Below are positions 18,486 through 30,914 of a stretch of DNA of 64,000 bases, one piece after another. Under the pieces are notes generated by a model. The model was not told the origin of the DNA. It saw nothing but the letters and a program-made list of their open reading frames with translations, and did not search any database. A program made the position numbers and the translations under genes. The DNA is from Tremella fuciformis (taxonomy: Eukaryota > Basidiomycota > Tremellomycetes > Tremellales > Tremellaceae): the NCBI GenBank assembly GCA_032768795.1, contig CP136493.1, forward strand, positions 2,170,001 to 2,234,000, given 5' to 3'. How positions within the stretch are numbered: position 1 is the first letter of the stretch; each line of letters starts with the position of its first letter.

Positions 18486-20647
18486 ATGCCCTCAGCAAGC
18501 TCTGGAGCTATGCCATTCCCACTTACGTCCTCGCTCCCGATCACCAGTCGGCCCATCGCGCCCAGCATACGATCTCAACTGCGGGAACGTTCGACGATCT
18601 GGGTCTCATACGCTGTCCAGCAGACACAAACGCCTGTCGCGGCGCTGTCTGTCCCCAGCCCCTCCATGTCGAATCTTCTGTCGTCGATGAGTGCCGCACA
18701 GGCAACTCCCTTGTCGACATCGAGCGTCGGCGGCGCCGCTCAGCAGGCTTTCGCGGCACCCAAAGGGACGTTGTCGGCAGGCCTTATCACCTCACAGGCG
18801 GTCTCGGAACTATCGGAGGACGAAGGGGAGGAGGATTGGGATGAGTGCGAAGAGGATGACGACGAGTCGGGAGATGACGGGGCAAATGATGCTCCGGACA
18901 TGCCAGCTCCGGTCGCGGCCTCTACCGATGTATCGCAGCCTACCGGTGGGTTCACTGTTCCCCGGCCGTATTCGTGCTGATGTCAGGCGGGCTCCTGGGG
19001 GTACTCAATCCCCTCCTTGACACTGCATCTGATCTCCTCCGGCGTGATCCGAATAAATGGTGGACTCCTTCCCCTACGTCCGACTGGTCGGACTGGGACA
19101 CATGGACCGCTGCCGGTCCAACGGACATGGCAACCTCCTATCAGGACGGGCGGTGGACACCTTCACCCACGACACCCCCAATTGCAAGTTTGACCAATGC
19201 CCAGGCGGCACTACAGATTCCTTCAAATCTTTCCCTCGATCCATCGCAAGCTTCCCTCGCCTCGGCGGCGCTCGCTGCACTGACATCACTGACCGCGCTG
19301 CCAACGAGTGGCGTGGTCCCTCTGGTCGCTCGACCGCTTTCTGCCAGACCGTCTGCGACAGCAATTGTCCTTCCTGTCGTCATTGCGGCTGTCATCCTTC
19401 TTATTGCGCTTGTCATGTGCCTTCGAGGACGCTCCAAGTCGAAAGGTGCGGCGGACGTGGAGAAGGACTGGCGTCCAGCACCTCCGCCGGTCACGCTTGG
19501 ACCGGGCGGAGCAGCTGGTTTGACACCTGGCGTCACAGTGACACGCAAAGATCCTACTTTGAACGTGGAATATTCAGGGGGACACGGATTTACCCACTCC
19601 TCTCTTGGACGGGATCCAGAGAAATCAGGGTGGCATGACGACGGACACCTCGGGGTCACACACGATCGAGTTGAGCCCGTGAACTCGCTCGACCGACACG
19701 ACTCGACGTACCACAGACACGACGGCGACACTTGGGATGAACCTCCCCGACCCGTATGCCGAACGCCGCCCGCTATGACTTCTCTCCCCTCCCTCCATCT
19801 GGGGTCCTCGCGATGCTTCTCTTCAGACGATTACCTCTGTGCGCTCCCAGCCGCTCGAACCGCCAGCAGAGCAAGTGCATGCTCTTGCCCTTCTTGCCGG
19901 CCTCGTTCCGCCCTCACACGATTGTCCACCCGTTGTCGATCAGCCTTTTCCAGATCCGACAGATCCTCACTTCTGCCCCGACAAGAAGAGGATTGCCCAG
20001 GCGGCAATCACTGCCAATGTCAGCCTTCCCATCAGATTTCCAGCCGAAGCATGTCTTCATCTCGATCATCGACGACCGTACGGAACCCATTCGATCCTCC
20101 CCTTGACGTCTGCTCTATGTCTTCATCAAGGCCCTCGACCCGGTCCTCGATCCGTTCTTCAGAGGCGAGAGCCGATGTCGCAGCTCACCCTGTATACTGG
20201 CGAGAAGCGAGGCTGAAGCGGGCGGGAGACTACAGTTCAACGCGCCATGCAGGTCCCTCCCGCTCTCCGCCTTTACCTCCTAGACCGCGTTCCCCACCTG
20301 AGTACGCTTCTTCACATGACAGACCTACCTTCAAGCCTCAATCTGTCGACACGTATACCACTCTCCGACAGCCGTCCACTCGGACTCGGAAGCTACAGCG
20401 GATCCAAGAGATCGATGCTGAACGCGAGACGCTCAGTCGAGAAGTGCAGCACCTTCAGTCCAGCGCTAGTCGGTCCGCCTATGCACCGCGTGAGACTCTA
20501 CACCTACCAGCATCGATGACGCGCGACGAGGGCATCAGTCGAGCGACTGCTATCAGTCGGGGAAGCGGCGTCAGTCAAGGGAGTCGGGCAGAGATGGGTG
20601 AGCTATACGACGCACTCAGAGTCGCTATAGGTGAAGTTCGTCATTGA
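18486..20647 (+). CDS. single-pass membrane protein, possible cell-surface sensor
   Basis: Exon 1 (18486-18945) joins exon 2 (18987-20647) in phase over a 41-nt intron (GTGGGT...GCTGATGTCAG). The outer part is Ser/Thr/Pro rich with an acidic patch (SEDEGEEDWDECEEDD) and a Trp-rich stretch (NKWWTPSPTSDWSDWDTW). One membrane segment IVLPVVIAAVILLIALVMCL is followed by basic residues. The long cytoplasmic tail is Ser/Arg/Pro rich and ends with a coiled coil (RIQEIDAERETLSREVQHLQ). The layout resembles fungal wall-stress or signalling receptors, but no known ectodomain is visible. The frame stays open throughout, yet 19754-19826 has good intron ends and the following part reads naturally in another frame, so more introns are likely. 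No clear signal peptide, so the start is uncertain. Confidence 0.65.
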
Positions 20648-20932
20648 ACTTGGTCGTATTACCTTCCCCTTTGTACATTTTTCTTCTGAAATGCATGTGC
20701 CACATTGCCACACTCGATGTTATAGCCCACGGGGATTGCCGGCATTATCCGCTCGCTAGACAGTCACGTGATGTGGCACTTCGGAGCTGTTGATTTCGGT
20801 GCCTGATTTGTGCTTTCGTGGAAAGAAAGTCGCGTCTTCACCATCGACATTGTCTCCTACGTTTCTTGCTTGCTTGCTCCCGCTGTCTCGAACGGCCCGC
20901 TTGTCACAGCCTGAGAGGGTTCAAACGACACC

Positions 20933-22604
20933 ATGACTCCCCTCGCACCGACTCGCACGGTGCCGATCCCGTCTCCTGCCTCTACAGCGCCGTCCACTCC
21001 GTCCACCTCCCTCAAGCGCGTCGCGACAGCATCTGTCGACCCTCTGGCCATCAAACGGGCCAAACTGCCTTCCACGCCGAACACCGCAGCCTTCAAACTA
21101 CCTCTCCTTCCCACACAACTCTTGACTCCCAGTACCAGCACCGTCGCATACTCGTCTTCGCCGCCGAGGCTATTGTCGAGCAGCCCAACCAGGGCTTTGG
21201 CGAGCACGGGCCCCAAGCCCTTGAGGCGCGTACCGAAAGCGCCAAAGAAGCGCGTCTCACCTCCACCATCTACGGCGTCCACAGAGATTCAGGTGGTGCT
21301 GGGTGCAGAAGGCTCGACCCTCGTCTTCGGTCGGCATCGTCACAAGGCTGTCGCGGGCCCCTCCGCTGACTCTGTGACTCAATCCCACTCCTCCGCCGCT
21401 GTACCGCCACATATTGCCTCACAGCTCGAACGACCGGATCAAGTAGCCGAAGTCGTCTATCTCTCCCGCTACGCTTCACATGCTTCGCGCGTACACGCCG
21501 TGCTCGAGTATATCCCGGAACGTGAGAAGGCGCGTCTCCTGGTCATGGGGCAAAATGGTCTGAGAGTCCGGGGCGCTCGGCAGGAGAAACCACGGCGGTT
21601 AGTGAAGGGTCAAACGGTCGAGTTTCCACTCTCCCGACTCGAGCTTGACTTTTATGGGTGTACCGCAACGATCGATTTTCCGCAGCAGAAAAGCTGGTCA
21701 AGCACGCCTTTGCCCATTTCTCGAGAAGGGCAATCAAGCGAGCTGCAGGTCCTCACACCTGTTTCCTCGCCTATGCAGAGACAGGCTTTGAGTCTGCCGC
21801 CTTCCAGCCCACCGCTCATGGCATTCGGATTCGCGTCGGCGGACACGCCAGAAGAGGAAGAAGTCGAGGAGGTCGAGGAGGGTGAAGAAATTGAGAGGGC
21901 CCCCCGAAGCTCAAGCCCGCTATCCGATGCCGCAGGAGCGACCGACCAGTCGGAAAATCTCTTTGCCACTGCGGCCCCAGCAGCGGGTGAAGAAGACGCA
22001 CCAGCGGAGTCCAGCAAAAGACTTTCCATGGAGAGGCACGTCAGCTTCGACATCAAAGCCGAGCTGCTGGATAAAGATGCGCTGCATGAGCAGTCCCGCT
22101 CGAGCGGATCGCTGTCCCCTGCGCCGCCTGCCCCGCCGCCGGAAGAGGTCGACTTGCCAGCGGTGCTGGCGAGCACAGTCGTATTTTCTGGCTCTAGTAA
22201 GCTGTCTCTGCCGGACCTGGTCAAGCACATGCTAGAGGTAATTCCATCCGTTTATGCAATGTTTCCACGCTGATATGTAAGTCTCAGCCAAGCTTGAAGG
22301 AGCACGGAGACGAGAAAGCCTGGTCAGATTGGGCGGGAGAAGAGCTCGAGAAGAACAAGATGTTCGGCAAAATTCCGCGACCAGGAAGGGTGAGTCACAT
22401 CTGTCAGCTTGGGACTACAGCTGAACTGAGCAGGACTCGTCTGGCCGTCCACTGCAGCCACACTATTACTACAACCCCGATTTCGACACTGACCGGTCAC
22501 GAGCGACCGAGCTAGGCGGACTGGTCCGGCCGCTTCGTTCTGTGCAACGCGCCGCCAAACCGGTCGATTGGAGACCCGTGGGATCGGGCAGGAGACGATA
22601 CTGA
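20933..22604 (+). CDS. FHA-domain protein, Tos4/Plm2-like
   Basis: Three exons: 20933-22237, 22288-22389 and 22434-22604, all in phase, giving about 525 residues. The N-terminus is Ser/Thr/Pro rich. An FHA domain spans about residues 118-245 with the hallmark FGR, SHASRVHA and GQNGL residues that bind phosphothreonine. A long acidic disordered part follows, including EEEEVEEVEEGEEIE. The C-terminal exons carry a conserved tail: KAWSDWAGEELEKNKMFGK, then HYYYNPDFDTDRSRATELG and LVRPLR. FHA proteins with this type of tail are Tos4-like nuclear proteins that tune G1/S and DNA-damage gene expression. The family call rests on the FHA motif plus the tail seen by eye. Confidence 0.8.
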
Positions 22605-22896
22605 AGGGCGTAGTCCGAGATGGAAACGCTCTTTGATGAAGAAGATATGTTTAGACGACTGGTCATCGACATACTATACGACCGTTATGCCTCTGTTGCA
22701 CTCTGCTGAGTCTGACCGAGACCATCACCGATGTAGATGTCACAATTTGTCTTCTCATATGTTTGGCCAGGATCATCCTTGACGTTCGGCTTCGGACCAT
22801 GTACTCGACGAGTTGCGTGGCTAGGCACTGTTCGACCACTGCAATCACATAGAGCAACGGGATTCACTGATTAGAAAATCTGAAGCCCGCCCAAAG
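22605..22896. other. convergent 3' intergenic region
   Basis: Between the FHA gene and the amidase gene; nothing recognised. Confidence 0.5.
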
Positions 22897-24930
22897 TTAA
22901 ACAGGGGCAGGGCGTAGCGCTCCTTCGATGCGACCCAGAAGAGCGATGACTTTTTCCTCCTCGAAGCGCTTGCAGACCAACTGAAGACCGATAGGGGCGC
23001 CGCGCCATTCCTCGGGATCAGTATCTGCAAATCAGCGTACGGTGACAGGCCATGTTCTTGTTCGCACATAGCGCTTGCACGACGCTGTCAAGCTCGCTGC
23101 GAGGAGCAAAGTCTTTCGCGGGAAGGTCGATCTCCGGATCCTGAAAGAGACCTGTGGGGAAGGAGCCCGTTGACAGCTGGAGGATCGACGGCATGTTGGC
23201 ATATGTGTGCTCGAACATTCCAAACCTAGACTCCGGGAGGTCCGCCCCGTGCGGGCGTGCGGTGAATGGCGCAGCTGGTCTTTCTCATTTAGCTGGGGTG
23301 TTTAATACAGTCTGATCAACTCACACGATGAGCGCGTCGATGGGTCGACCGAGCCCTGTCCACGAGGCTGTCGACTGCCACATGTCCGAGAACTCCTGTT
23401 GGAAGATGTTACGCTCGTGCTGATTCTTCCAGGTCTGCGCTACGGTCGGCGGGCTGAAGACGGATCCCGGGTGAAAGCGGAGGAGCTGAGCCACTTCTGG
23501 GATGACGGGTTCGCCACTTGCAGCTATGCGTGTTTTGACTGCTGGTGAGCTCGAATCCCTACGGCACTGGGAATCGGGCACAAACCTTCTGCTGCACCAT
23601 CTGCCGTCCAGAAGTCCACTATGAGCCGGTCTGCGTCCCGCACGAGGGGGCCCCTCCATTCCACTACGGTATGCCCGGCAGCCCGCAGTCTGGAAATGAC
23701 GTGTTGCATTCCCCTTCGCAGGGGCGGATGGGGCGTGACCTAAGATCAGCCTCTTAGAGTACTCCTAGGTGGGCACGACTGACATGCTCGTCGCCGTCAT
23801 AGAACGCAAAGCAGCAAGAGCGATGTGGCAAGACCGCCTCCGGGGAGCGCCACGGGAATGGGATGACGTCTGGGTCGGCAAGCCACGGCTCCGAAGCCAT
23901 ATATGCGGCCATGACCAGCTCGAGGTCCGCAGGAGAATGACCCATGGGTCCCAAGGTCGACCGCACTGCTTCTTGCCCAATGAAGGTGTCGGCAAGTCCA
24001 CGATACGACACTCGCCCGGGGGAAGGTCGCATGCCGTACAAGTTGCACGACCTGACCTCAGCTCTTAGCTCTGTTGCAACAGCAGAGCACTCACGCTGTG
24101 GGAAGCCGGATGCTGCCCCCAATGTCGGTGCCGAAACCAATGGGGCTCCCGTGCAATGCCAGGAGGGCTGCTTCGCCTCCGCTGCTCCCGCCCGGGGTGA
24201 GGGAGCGGTTCCATGGATTGAGTGACCGGCCAAAGAGGTGGTTGACGGTCTCGCCCATCATGAGCGTGTGGCCGACATTTGTCTTTACAAACGGAATGGC
24301 GCCGGCTGCTCGTACTGATCCAGTTAGCGACCCGTTCGGACAGAATGCAGACAAGCGGACGCGATGCCACGAGGACGCAATCCTTATCTGCTATGTGATC
24401 GGTCCATGCGCAATACCCCATCGTCGTTGCTAGTCCCTTGACATCGCACGAATCCTGCAACTTCAGCATCATCCCTTCTCAGGACATCCCAGCTGACTTT
24501 GAAGGATATCGGAAGTCCATGCAACGGGCCGACTGTTCTGCCCTCGGTCTGAATGTACTCGTCAAGCTTTTCCGCCTGCTGAAAAGCCCCGTCGAAGTTG
24601 ATTTCGGTCAAGCTATGCTTGAGCGGCGTCTATGGGTAATTAGGTGCCTCACGGGTTGACCAACTGCTGGGCTGTCGTCGCACGGTGAGCGAACGCTCGG
24701 ACCACCTCCTTTGAGGTCCAGGCCCGTGCGGCCACACGTGCGACGATATCATGAGCTGTTGCAGAGGTGATTTGTACTTCTCTAGGCGTGAGCCATCCAG
24801 TTGTGGCGAGCCAGGCAAGGACGTCGCGGACGTTATCCGGCGGCAGCTGATCCTCAGGAATGAGCCAATCCTTTGGCAGCCTAGACTGTCTCTCGGAGCG
24901 TTTGGTTGCGACGGCTTCTCTCCAAGACAT
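22897..24930 (-). CDS. amidase signature enzyme (acetamidase type)
   Basis: A multi-exon minus-strand gene starting MSWREAVATKRSERQ at 24930 and ending GALRPAPV-stop at 22897. The amidase-signature triad is visible: Lys in GPLHGLPISFKVSW, Ser in TPGGSSGGEAALLA, and the nucleophilic Ser in GTDIGGSIRLP. C-terminal pieces (GHTVVEWRGP, IDALIV, WRGAPIGLQLVCKRFEEEKV) match the fold of fungal acetamidases. It should hydrolyse a small amide to acid and ammonia in the cytosol. After the catalytic Lys the sequence is VSWD where D-S-F-D is usual. Its 5' end faces the Zn2Cys6 regulator 184 bp away, which suggests joint control. Exon ends were not all resolved. Confidence 0.85.
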
Positions 24931-25114
24931 TGTTATTCGGATTTGAGATACTGAGTTGCTGGACACTCTGCATGCTTGGGATGTAATAAGAACCCGGCGA
25001 CACAGCAAGAGAGCACCCGGACAGCTGGCCCGACGGCGCTAAAAAGTCCCCCGCTCACTGCGCCGAGCCAATCCGCCGCCGGGTTTTCCCAGTCAACTAT
25101 CATCCGCCAGGATC
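24931..25114. promoter_or_regulatory. divergent promoter of amidase and Zn2Cys6 regulator
   Basis: 184 bp between two start codons. Contains gccaatc (CCAAT box, near 25068) and CCG-rich triplets (ccgccgccggg) of the kind Zn2Cys6 proteins often bind. No TATA box seen. Autoregulation and control of the amidase by the neighbour are inferred. Confidence 0.5.
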
Positions 25115-27651
25115 ATGGCATCCGTGAGCCCATCAGCGTCCGTCGTTCCCGTCGAAGAGCCGGCGGAGAGCAGCTCTGCCGCTCAGGCCCGTTCGAGCGG
25201 AGCCACCGCCCCTGTCAGACGAACGCAAAGAGCGCCGGCGAGCTGCATCAAATGTGGGTTGGGAGCATGTCGCGCCTTGCTTTAGGCTGATCTCAAGGCG
25301 CGAAGCGCAAGACTCGATGCTCGCGGACCATCCCATGTGCTCAATGCATCAAGCGAGGAGAGGGAGAGCAATGTCGACGAGAACTGGTGCTTGTCAAGGG
25401 TCAAGAGCTGCGAGGCGGGGAGCGCAGTGAGGATACGGCGGGACCGACGTCTTTGCTGGAACTGATCAAGGAGAATGATGATCTGCGGAGGCAGCTGGCC
25501 GGTATGGAAGGGCCGAGACGGCCTTGGGGTCTGAGGACACACATGCGACCAATGCCATACCCCCGACCAGATGCGCGTCGTGCTTCGTCGGGCGCGCCCG
25601 GGAGTCACGAAAAGACGCAGCCGGCCAACGACCTCGAGAAAATGGCCGGGGTCATGATGCTGCTCGAGATGGGCCGGTCGAGGGAGGGCAATGATGACGC
25701 TCTGAGTACGTCGACTGGCTGGGGTTGCTGTTGAGAAAGCGGTCTGAGCGACAGGCTATTCCAAATTTGTCCATACCTCTCGCAACGCCTCGCTGCCTCG
25801 ACCAGGAGGAATGCCTGTCATTCCGAACCTTCCTCCTCGCGATGTCAGCACCCGCCTCATCACCTTTGTCATCGAGTCTCTCGGATTCGCCTATGGTACG
25901 CTGCACGGCCCGACGTTCTTGGAGGAACTTCGGCAGTTTGGCGATGCGAAGGATGAGCAGGGCCCACTCTGCCGGGGCACGACGTGGCTCAGCCTGTATG
26001 CAAGCCAGCTGGCTTTGGCGTATCACTTCTTTCCTCCTTCAGCAAGCGAACTATGGGGCATTACAGGTGAGTATTTGCAACTGAGCCATGCGTGATACTG
26101 ACAGTCAGACCAACGGGCGTGTGCGCACATGTGGTTCAACACCTCACTCCAGCTGCTCTGGGCGTCTGACTTTATGATCTCGCCGGATCTCACCTGCCTT
26201 CATACGATCGCAGCCCTCTCGTGTATCTTTCCCCACTATGGGTGCGCGATGCACGTCGGCACTGAGCGTAGCTGATTGGCAGGACCCCGTCCCTCGGCAG
26301 CACAATCACGGCTACTGGCGTGCGTCTCGCGCAGATGCTCCGTATAGATCAGCAGCAGGAGGAGGCGTTGTGCGGCCTTGCCCTAGAGGGTTCGCGTTGC
26401 TCGCTGCACAATATTTCTGGACCACACCTGCAAGGGTCTCCGGGCTTGCTCGATCGAGAAGTGAAGAGGCGACTATGGTGGTTCTCGCTGTACCGAGACT
26501 GGTAGGCCGCTCGAAAGGTCAGGAATAGAGCTCATCGCAGGATATCGCTGCCGTCTGGATTCCCACACTACGTTGCGCCTGAATGTGTGCTGGCGCCCGA
26601 CCCGCTCAATCTATCCGACCATCAGCTCACCGCCGTCGGGGCGCTCGCCATCCCACCTGTCTCGCAGCCAACCACCGCCTCCTTCCACATTGTCCGGACT
26701 CGTGTTGCTCGCATATCTCATCAGTTTTTCAGTACCTTCCGGTGTATGGACCGGCAGGATCCTGAGCGCTACGACCTGGCATTCGCCACCGATGCTCAGC
26801 TTGAAAAGGTGATCGATGACATGCCTTATTTCTCCAGGGATGGGCCAACGAGCGCGAACGAGGCGCTGCCGTGGATGCACATCGCGAGGGCGCATGTGTT
26901 GAGCTTGATTGCACATAAACGGTTGCTTTTGTTTCGGGATCACTTTACTATGGCGCAAGTTGTGTCTCTAGGTAGCATCTCTGGGCTAAATCGCAGGTTC
27001 AGTGACTCCCAGTACAGTCCGGCACGGGACGCATGTGTGGCAAGAGCCCAGGAGATCCTGAGTCTACGGAAAGACATGCCGCACTCCGACCTGCTCACCG
27101 CGTCAATGGCATGCTTTGGCGAGGGCCGGGCAGGCGCTGACTGACAGGGAAACGACGGTACATTGGGCACACGCTGCGAATGTGCTTGCACTCGACCTGA
27201 TTTACACACCTGTCTCTCGCCAGTGGACAGAAGAAGAGCGTCTTGAGAGAATAAGCGTGATCGAAGACACGCTCACCGAGCTCAAGCGGCATGAGTCGGC
27301 CGACAGCCACTGCAGCCGGATCGCAGGTCAGGTTGGCATGCTCTTGCGGCTCGATCAACTCGTGCGCTCAGGCGGCGCGGCGAGTCTGACAGGAGTGATC
27401 AACACGCCCGAGCCGGTGGTGATGCCACAGACCAGCTCTATCGGTGGGTCAGACTTGCCGTTTCGCCCCCCAACTGCGACGTGAAGCTGAGCGAAGACGC
27501 GCTTCTGGGAGAGACCTTCGATCCGACTCTGGTACCAGGCATGACGGACGAAGCATTTGGTGAGGGACGTCTGTCCAAGGCGAGGAACAGACTGACAACA
27601 GCCACACTATTGAATGACACCAGCCAGAACGACAGCTTCCAATGGCAATGA
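25115..27651 (+). CDS. Zn2Cys6 transcription factor (copy 1)
   Basis: Starts MASVSPSASV. Exon 1 is 25115-25253; a 44-nt intron interrupts the first cysteine cluster. After splicing the cluster reads CIKCAKRKTRCSRTIPCAQC with the last Cys eight residues on: C-x2-C-x6-C-x5-C-x2-C-x8-C. A short coiled coil (LLELIKENDDLRRQLA) should dimerise it. A fungal-specific transcription factor domain follows in several exons (HGPTFLEEL, PHLQGSPGLLDREVKRRLWW, SPARDACVARAQEIL). The end is ETFDPTLVPGMTDEAF plus a short last exon closing at 27651, 22 bp from the convergent dioxygenase gene. A probable nuclear activator of neighbouring catabolic genes. A close paralogue lies at 57882. Confidence 0.85.
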
Positions 27652-27673
27652 TGCATGACAATGACGTGTGATG

Positions 27674-29130
27674 CTATGAGCGGTAAGGCTTGACTCCGGC
27701 AAGCTTTAGTCTGTTACATGAGTAAGAGATCTTTTGGTGAAGAACCGACACCCACAGCTTGTCTGTCATCTCTGGCTCTTCGAACGGCTTGTACCGGATG
27801 TGAGTGACTGGTTTGCCATCCTGATTGGGGACCATGCCCGTCTGCTTCGCTGAGAGGTAGGTGCAGGGCCAGTGAGTCTGTTCGTGAGCGAGCAGAGTGC
27901 GAGACTGGCATTTATACCCACGGTCATCTGCCTCTCGTTGAATAGCTGCTGCTTGATCGCCAGCTGGTCCGGCTCGCAGATGTCCGCAGGAGCGAAGCAA
28001 GTGTCTCATGATCAGCTCGGTGCCTTATCTTGTGGGATTCTCGACTTGCAGACTGCGCACCGGTCCACATCACCAGTTGGTGGGACGTTGTAATGAGCCG
28101 TACGTGAATCCCACACGACCAAGTCTCCCGGCTCCAGCTCGAGTTTGATCCACTCGCATCCTCGCTCGTAGAACCACTCTAGGATGTCCTCGGTGAAACC
28201 GAACTAGCCGTCAGCCCCACACGCTACGACTGAAGGAGGACGCACAAAGTCCGACTCCTGCTCCTCTTTCGGGATCCTATAGCCGTCTTTCCCATTCCAC
28301 ACTTGGGTGAAGTATTGGTCGTTCAGCTTGTGACTGTTCTTGAGGACGCGCAGGCCACCATCTTTAGGTCCCTGCTGATCAGATGCTTCTCTAATGTGCT
28401 GTACAGTGAAATCCACGTTGCAGTTCAGATTGACGAGCCCCTGAATGCAGAGGCAGCCCCGTTTTTCCGGATCCTGGTCGATGTGCCACCTGATGTCAGC
28501 GATTTACACATGGACGTGCGCTCGTGCCCAGAGGGAAGAGACATCAGGAGTGCGGTGATTCACCAAGCCGGCTGATTTGGATCCTGCATCGGACCGGGCA
28601 AGGACAAGTTGGCGCCATCGAAGCTGACCAGCAGCTCATCTGTGCCCCACAGTCTGGCGAACACGTCGATGACACCCTGTTCCTGACGCACATCCCAGCA
28701 GACTGCCTCGTGTCCGATCGAGTGATGAAACTGGCGTATCAGCTGAGTTCCCTGTGACATGTACGGTCCAGCATGAGACCGAAACTGGGCGAAAACTCAC
28801 CATGCCGCCCTTGCGGACGTACGGGATGTGCTCTGGTGTCCACGTTGAACGGTCATTCTTGTCGAATCCCATGCCCCACTTCTCCACCCACTCGAAGAGG
28901 CGCTCGCGATATCGCGTCGCTCGATCGAGTGGAACGGCCCCTTTGATGACAACGAAACCGTCTCGGGCTAGGTCGTCTCTCCAGTCGCCAAAGTGACGGT
29001 TCAGATCAACCACCTTCTCGCCTGGCATGCGACCGCCACGCAGACGCAGGCGGCCAGCGACACCCGAGTCCGCGCCATCTTGAATCTTGAGCGACTGCAC
29101 CGTCGTAGTAGCGGGAGTGGCTATCGGCAT
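27674..29130 (-). CDS. phytanoyl-CoA dioxygenase-family Fe(II)/2-oxoglutarate enzyme
   Basis: A multi-exon minus-strand gene starting MPIATPATTTVQ at 29130. N-terminal DGFVVIKGAVPLDRA is typical of PhyH proteins. The iron-binding facial triad is visible as HID in IRWHIDQDPEKRG and the distal His in VVWDSRTAHYNVPPTG. GGLRVLKNSHKLND lies between. The C-terminal exon has HWPCTYLSAKQTGMVPNQDG and ends PYRS. It should hydroxylate an unknown substrate using oxygen and 2-oxoglutarate. Its gene is divergent from the MFS transporter and nearly touches the regulator gene, which points to a shared pathway. Exon ends are only partly resolved. Confidence 0.85.
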
Positions 29131-29647
29131 TGTGTGATCACGTTAGACTTGAGCGAGAATATCAGCTGAATTCCCTCTTTTTGAAGACGTCGCCAGGCTT
29201 CACTAGCATACTCGGCCGTGGCTAGACTGGCGTCTCCAAAGTTGTGTCGGTCGAGCTGTCGGCTGAGAAGGTAGGATAGCCTCCACCCTCCGCGAGAGAA
29301 GTGACGGTGTCGGGCGAGATCCCTAAGTCTGGGAATGCGTCGAATCAATGGAAGGCAAGGGGTCAGCTGACAGATTTGACACCGCGTCTCGGCCGCACTC
29401 GACTTTGTGTTGTGACGTTGATAGTCTCGACCGTCTCGAAGATTGCACATGGCCTCGGGAAAAGGGCGAACCAAACGCATGCCAGGTTATCGCTCCGAGA
29501 TGACCCAAGGTTCGTCGGCTGGGTGCTCGGCTGAGTGAGGTTAGCTTGTGCTTCTTATCGGAAGAAGTGCCCGTCTATATAACAGCGACTTGTGACTCTC
29601 TACTGCTCTCCACATCTGCTATTACCGACCGACAGCATCCAATCAAG
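29131..29647. promoter_or_regulatory. divergent promoter of dioxygenase and MFS transporter
   Basis: 517 bp. A TATA box (tatataa, 29575-29582) lies about 70 bp before the transporter ATG. No gene inside. Confidence 0.6.
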
Positions 29648-30760
29648 ATGGCCCCAGGACGTCAAGCCGTGGGGAAGTTTGCCTACAAGCAGTATGACGA
29701 CAATGCGCACCCGCAATGGTGGCGCGATGCCGGTATGCGCAAGGGCAACTGGGTCATCTTCCTTTACATGGTCGCCCAGGCCACTGGAGGGTACGACAAG
29801 AGTCTCATCAACAACCTGCAATCAATGCAACCTTGGCAGGATAGTGGGTCTTCACATGTCGTCATACGACTTAGGCTCATGAAAAGCCGTTGGACATCCG
29901 ACAAGCGGCGCGCTCGGTATTGTCACGGCCATGTTGTCCATCGGTGTCATTGCTGGCTCTCCCATATTTGGCTGGCTGAGCGATGTGAAAGGTCGCAAAA
30001 TTACCATGTTCCTCGGTGCTGTTATTATGCTGGCGGGCGGCATCGTCCAGGCTGCTGCCTCGAACCGCGATCATTTTATTGGCGGACGCTTCCTCATCGG
30101 TTTCGGGGTCGCGGGCACGCTTTGCGCGGGACCTCTGCTTGTTTCTGAAATTGTGAGTTACACGAGAAGTACACAGACACCATGGACTGATGTCAGGCCC
30201 ACCCTCGCCAGCGTAGTGTCGTCGCGAGCTTCTACAACACTTTCTGGTATGTGGGCAGTATCATCTGGTGCGTCGACCATTTCCTCCCACGAATCAAGAA
30301 CTGAGACGGAAGCGCTTGGTTGTCTTTCGGCACGGCATACCTCACGAACGAGTGGGCCTGGCGTATCCCCTGCATCGGGTGAATCTAAGTGCCCGGATTC
30401 CGACACAACCGCTGACTCCACAGGCAGTGCATTCCGGCGGTTGTCCTCTGCTGCGTTTGCTGGTGGCTTCCCGAGTCCCCTCGGTACCTCAGTACGTCCA
30501 CCATGTTGATACTTCGGCTGGTCCGAGAGCTAATATTCAGTCAAGAACGGCAGGGGTGACGAGGCCTTGGCCATCCTCGCCCGATATCATGCAAATGGCG
30601 ACATCAGTGATCCACTGGTGCAGTTCGAGTTCGACGAGATCAAGCAGACGCTGGCCCTCGAGGCTGAATTCGAAACCAAGGGATGGATCAAGCCGTGGCT
30701 AGAACTCCTGGCGACTGGGCCCAACCGCTACCGTATGTGGATCATCACCATGCTCGTCAT
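29648..30760 (+). pseudogene. MFS sugar-porter-like transporter, 5' half (cut by Copia)
   Basis: Starts MAPGRQAVGKFAYKQYDD. Exons separated by short introns encode the first membrane segments and signature loops: GNWVIFLYMVAQATGGYDKS, GWLSDVKGRKITMFLG (the MFS loop 2-3 D-x3-GRK), IGFGVAGTLCAGPLLVSEI, HPRQRSVVASFYNTFWYVG, WLPESPRYLS (the PESPR motif) and the central loop KNGRGDEALAILARYHANGD. It is of the fungal sugar/lactose-permease type with 12 membrane segments. The frame is broken at GTCAT 30756-30760 by the Copia element and resumes at 36423. The pieces look otherwise intact, so the damage is recent. Confidence 0.85.
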
Positions 30761-30914
30761 TGTTACACAACGATGAGAGCAATGCATTGTCCCTCTCTGC
30801 AGTTCTACATATATAAGAGCGGTCTTCTTGTCAAGCCATCTACATAAGGTTACTCATTCGGCCGAAAGAGGCAATTCTGACCTTACGGGGCGTCTCGGGG
30901 CCTATTGTTCAACA
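30761..30914 (-). repeat. 3' LTR of Copia 1
   Basis: 154 bp, ends TGTTACACAACG and TTGTTCAACA on the plus strand. The purine tract agggggag (minus strand, 30915-30922) abuts it. Confidence 0.95.
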
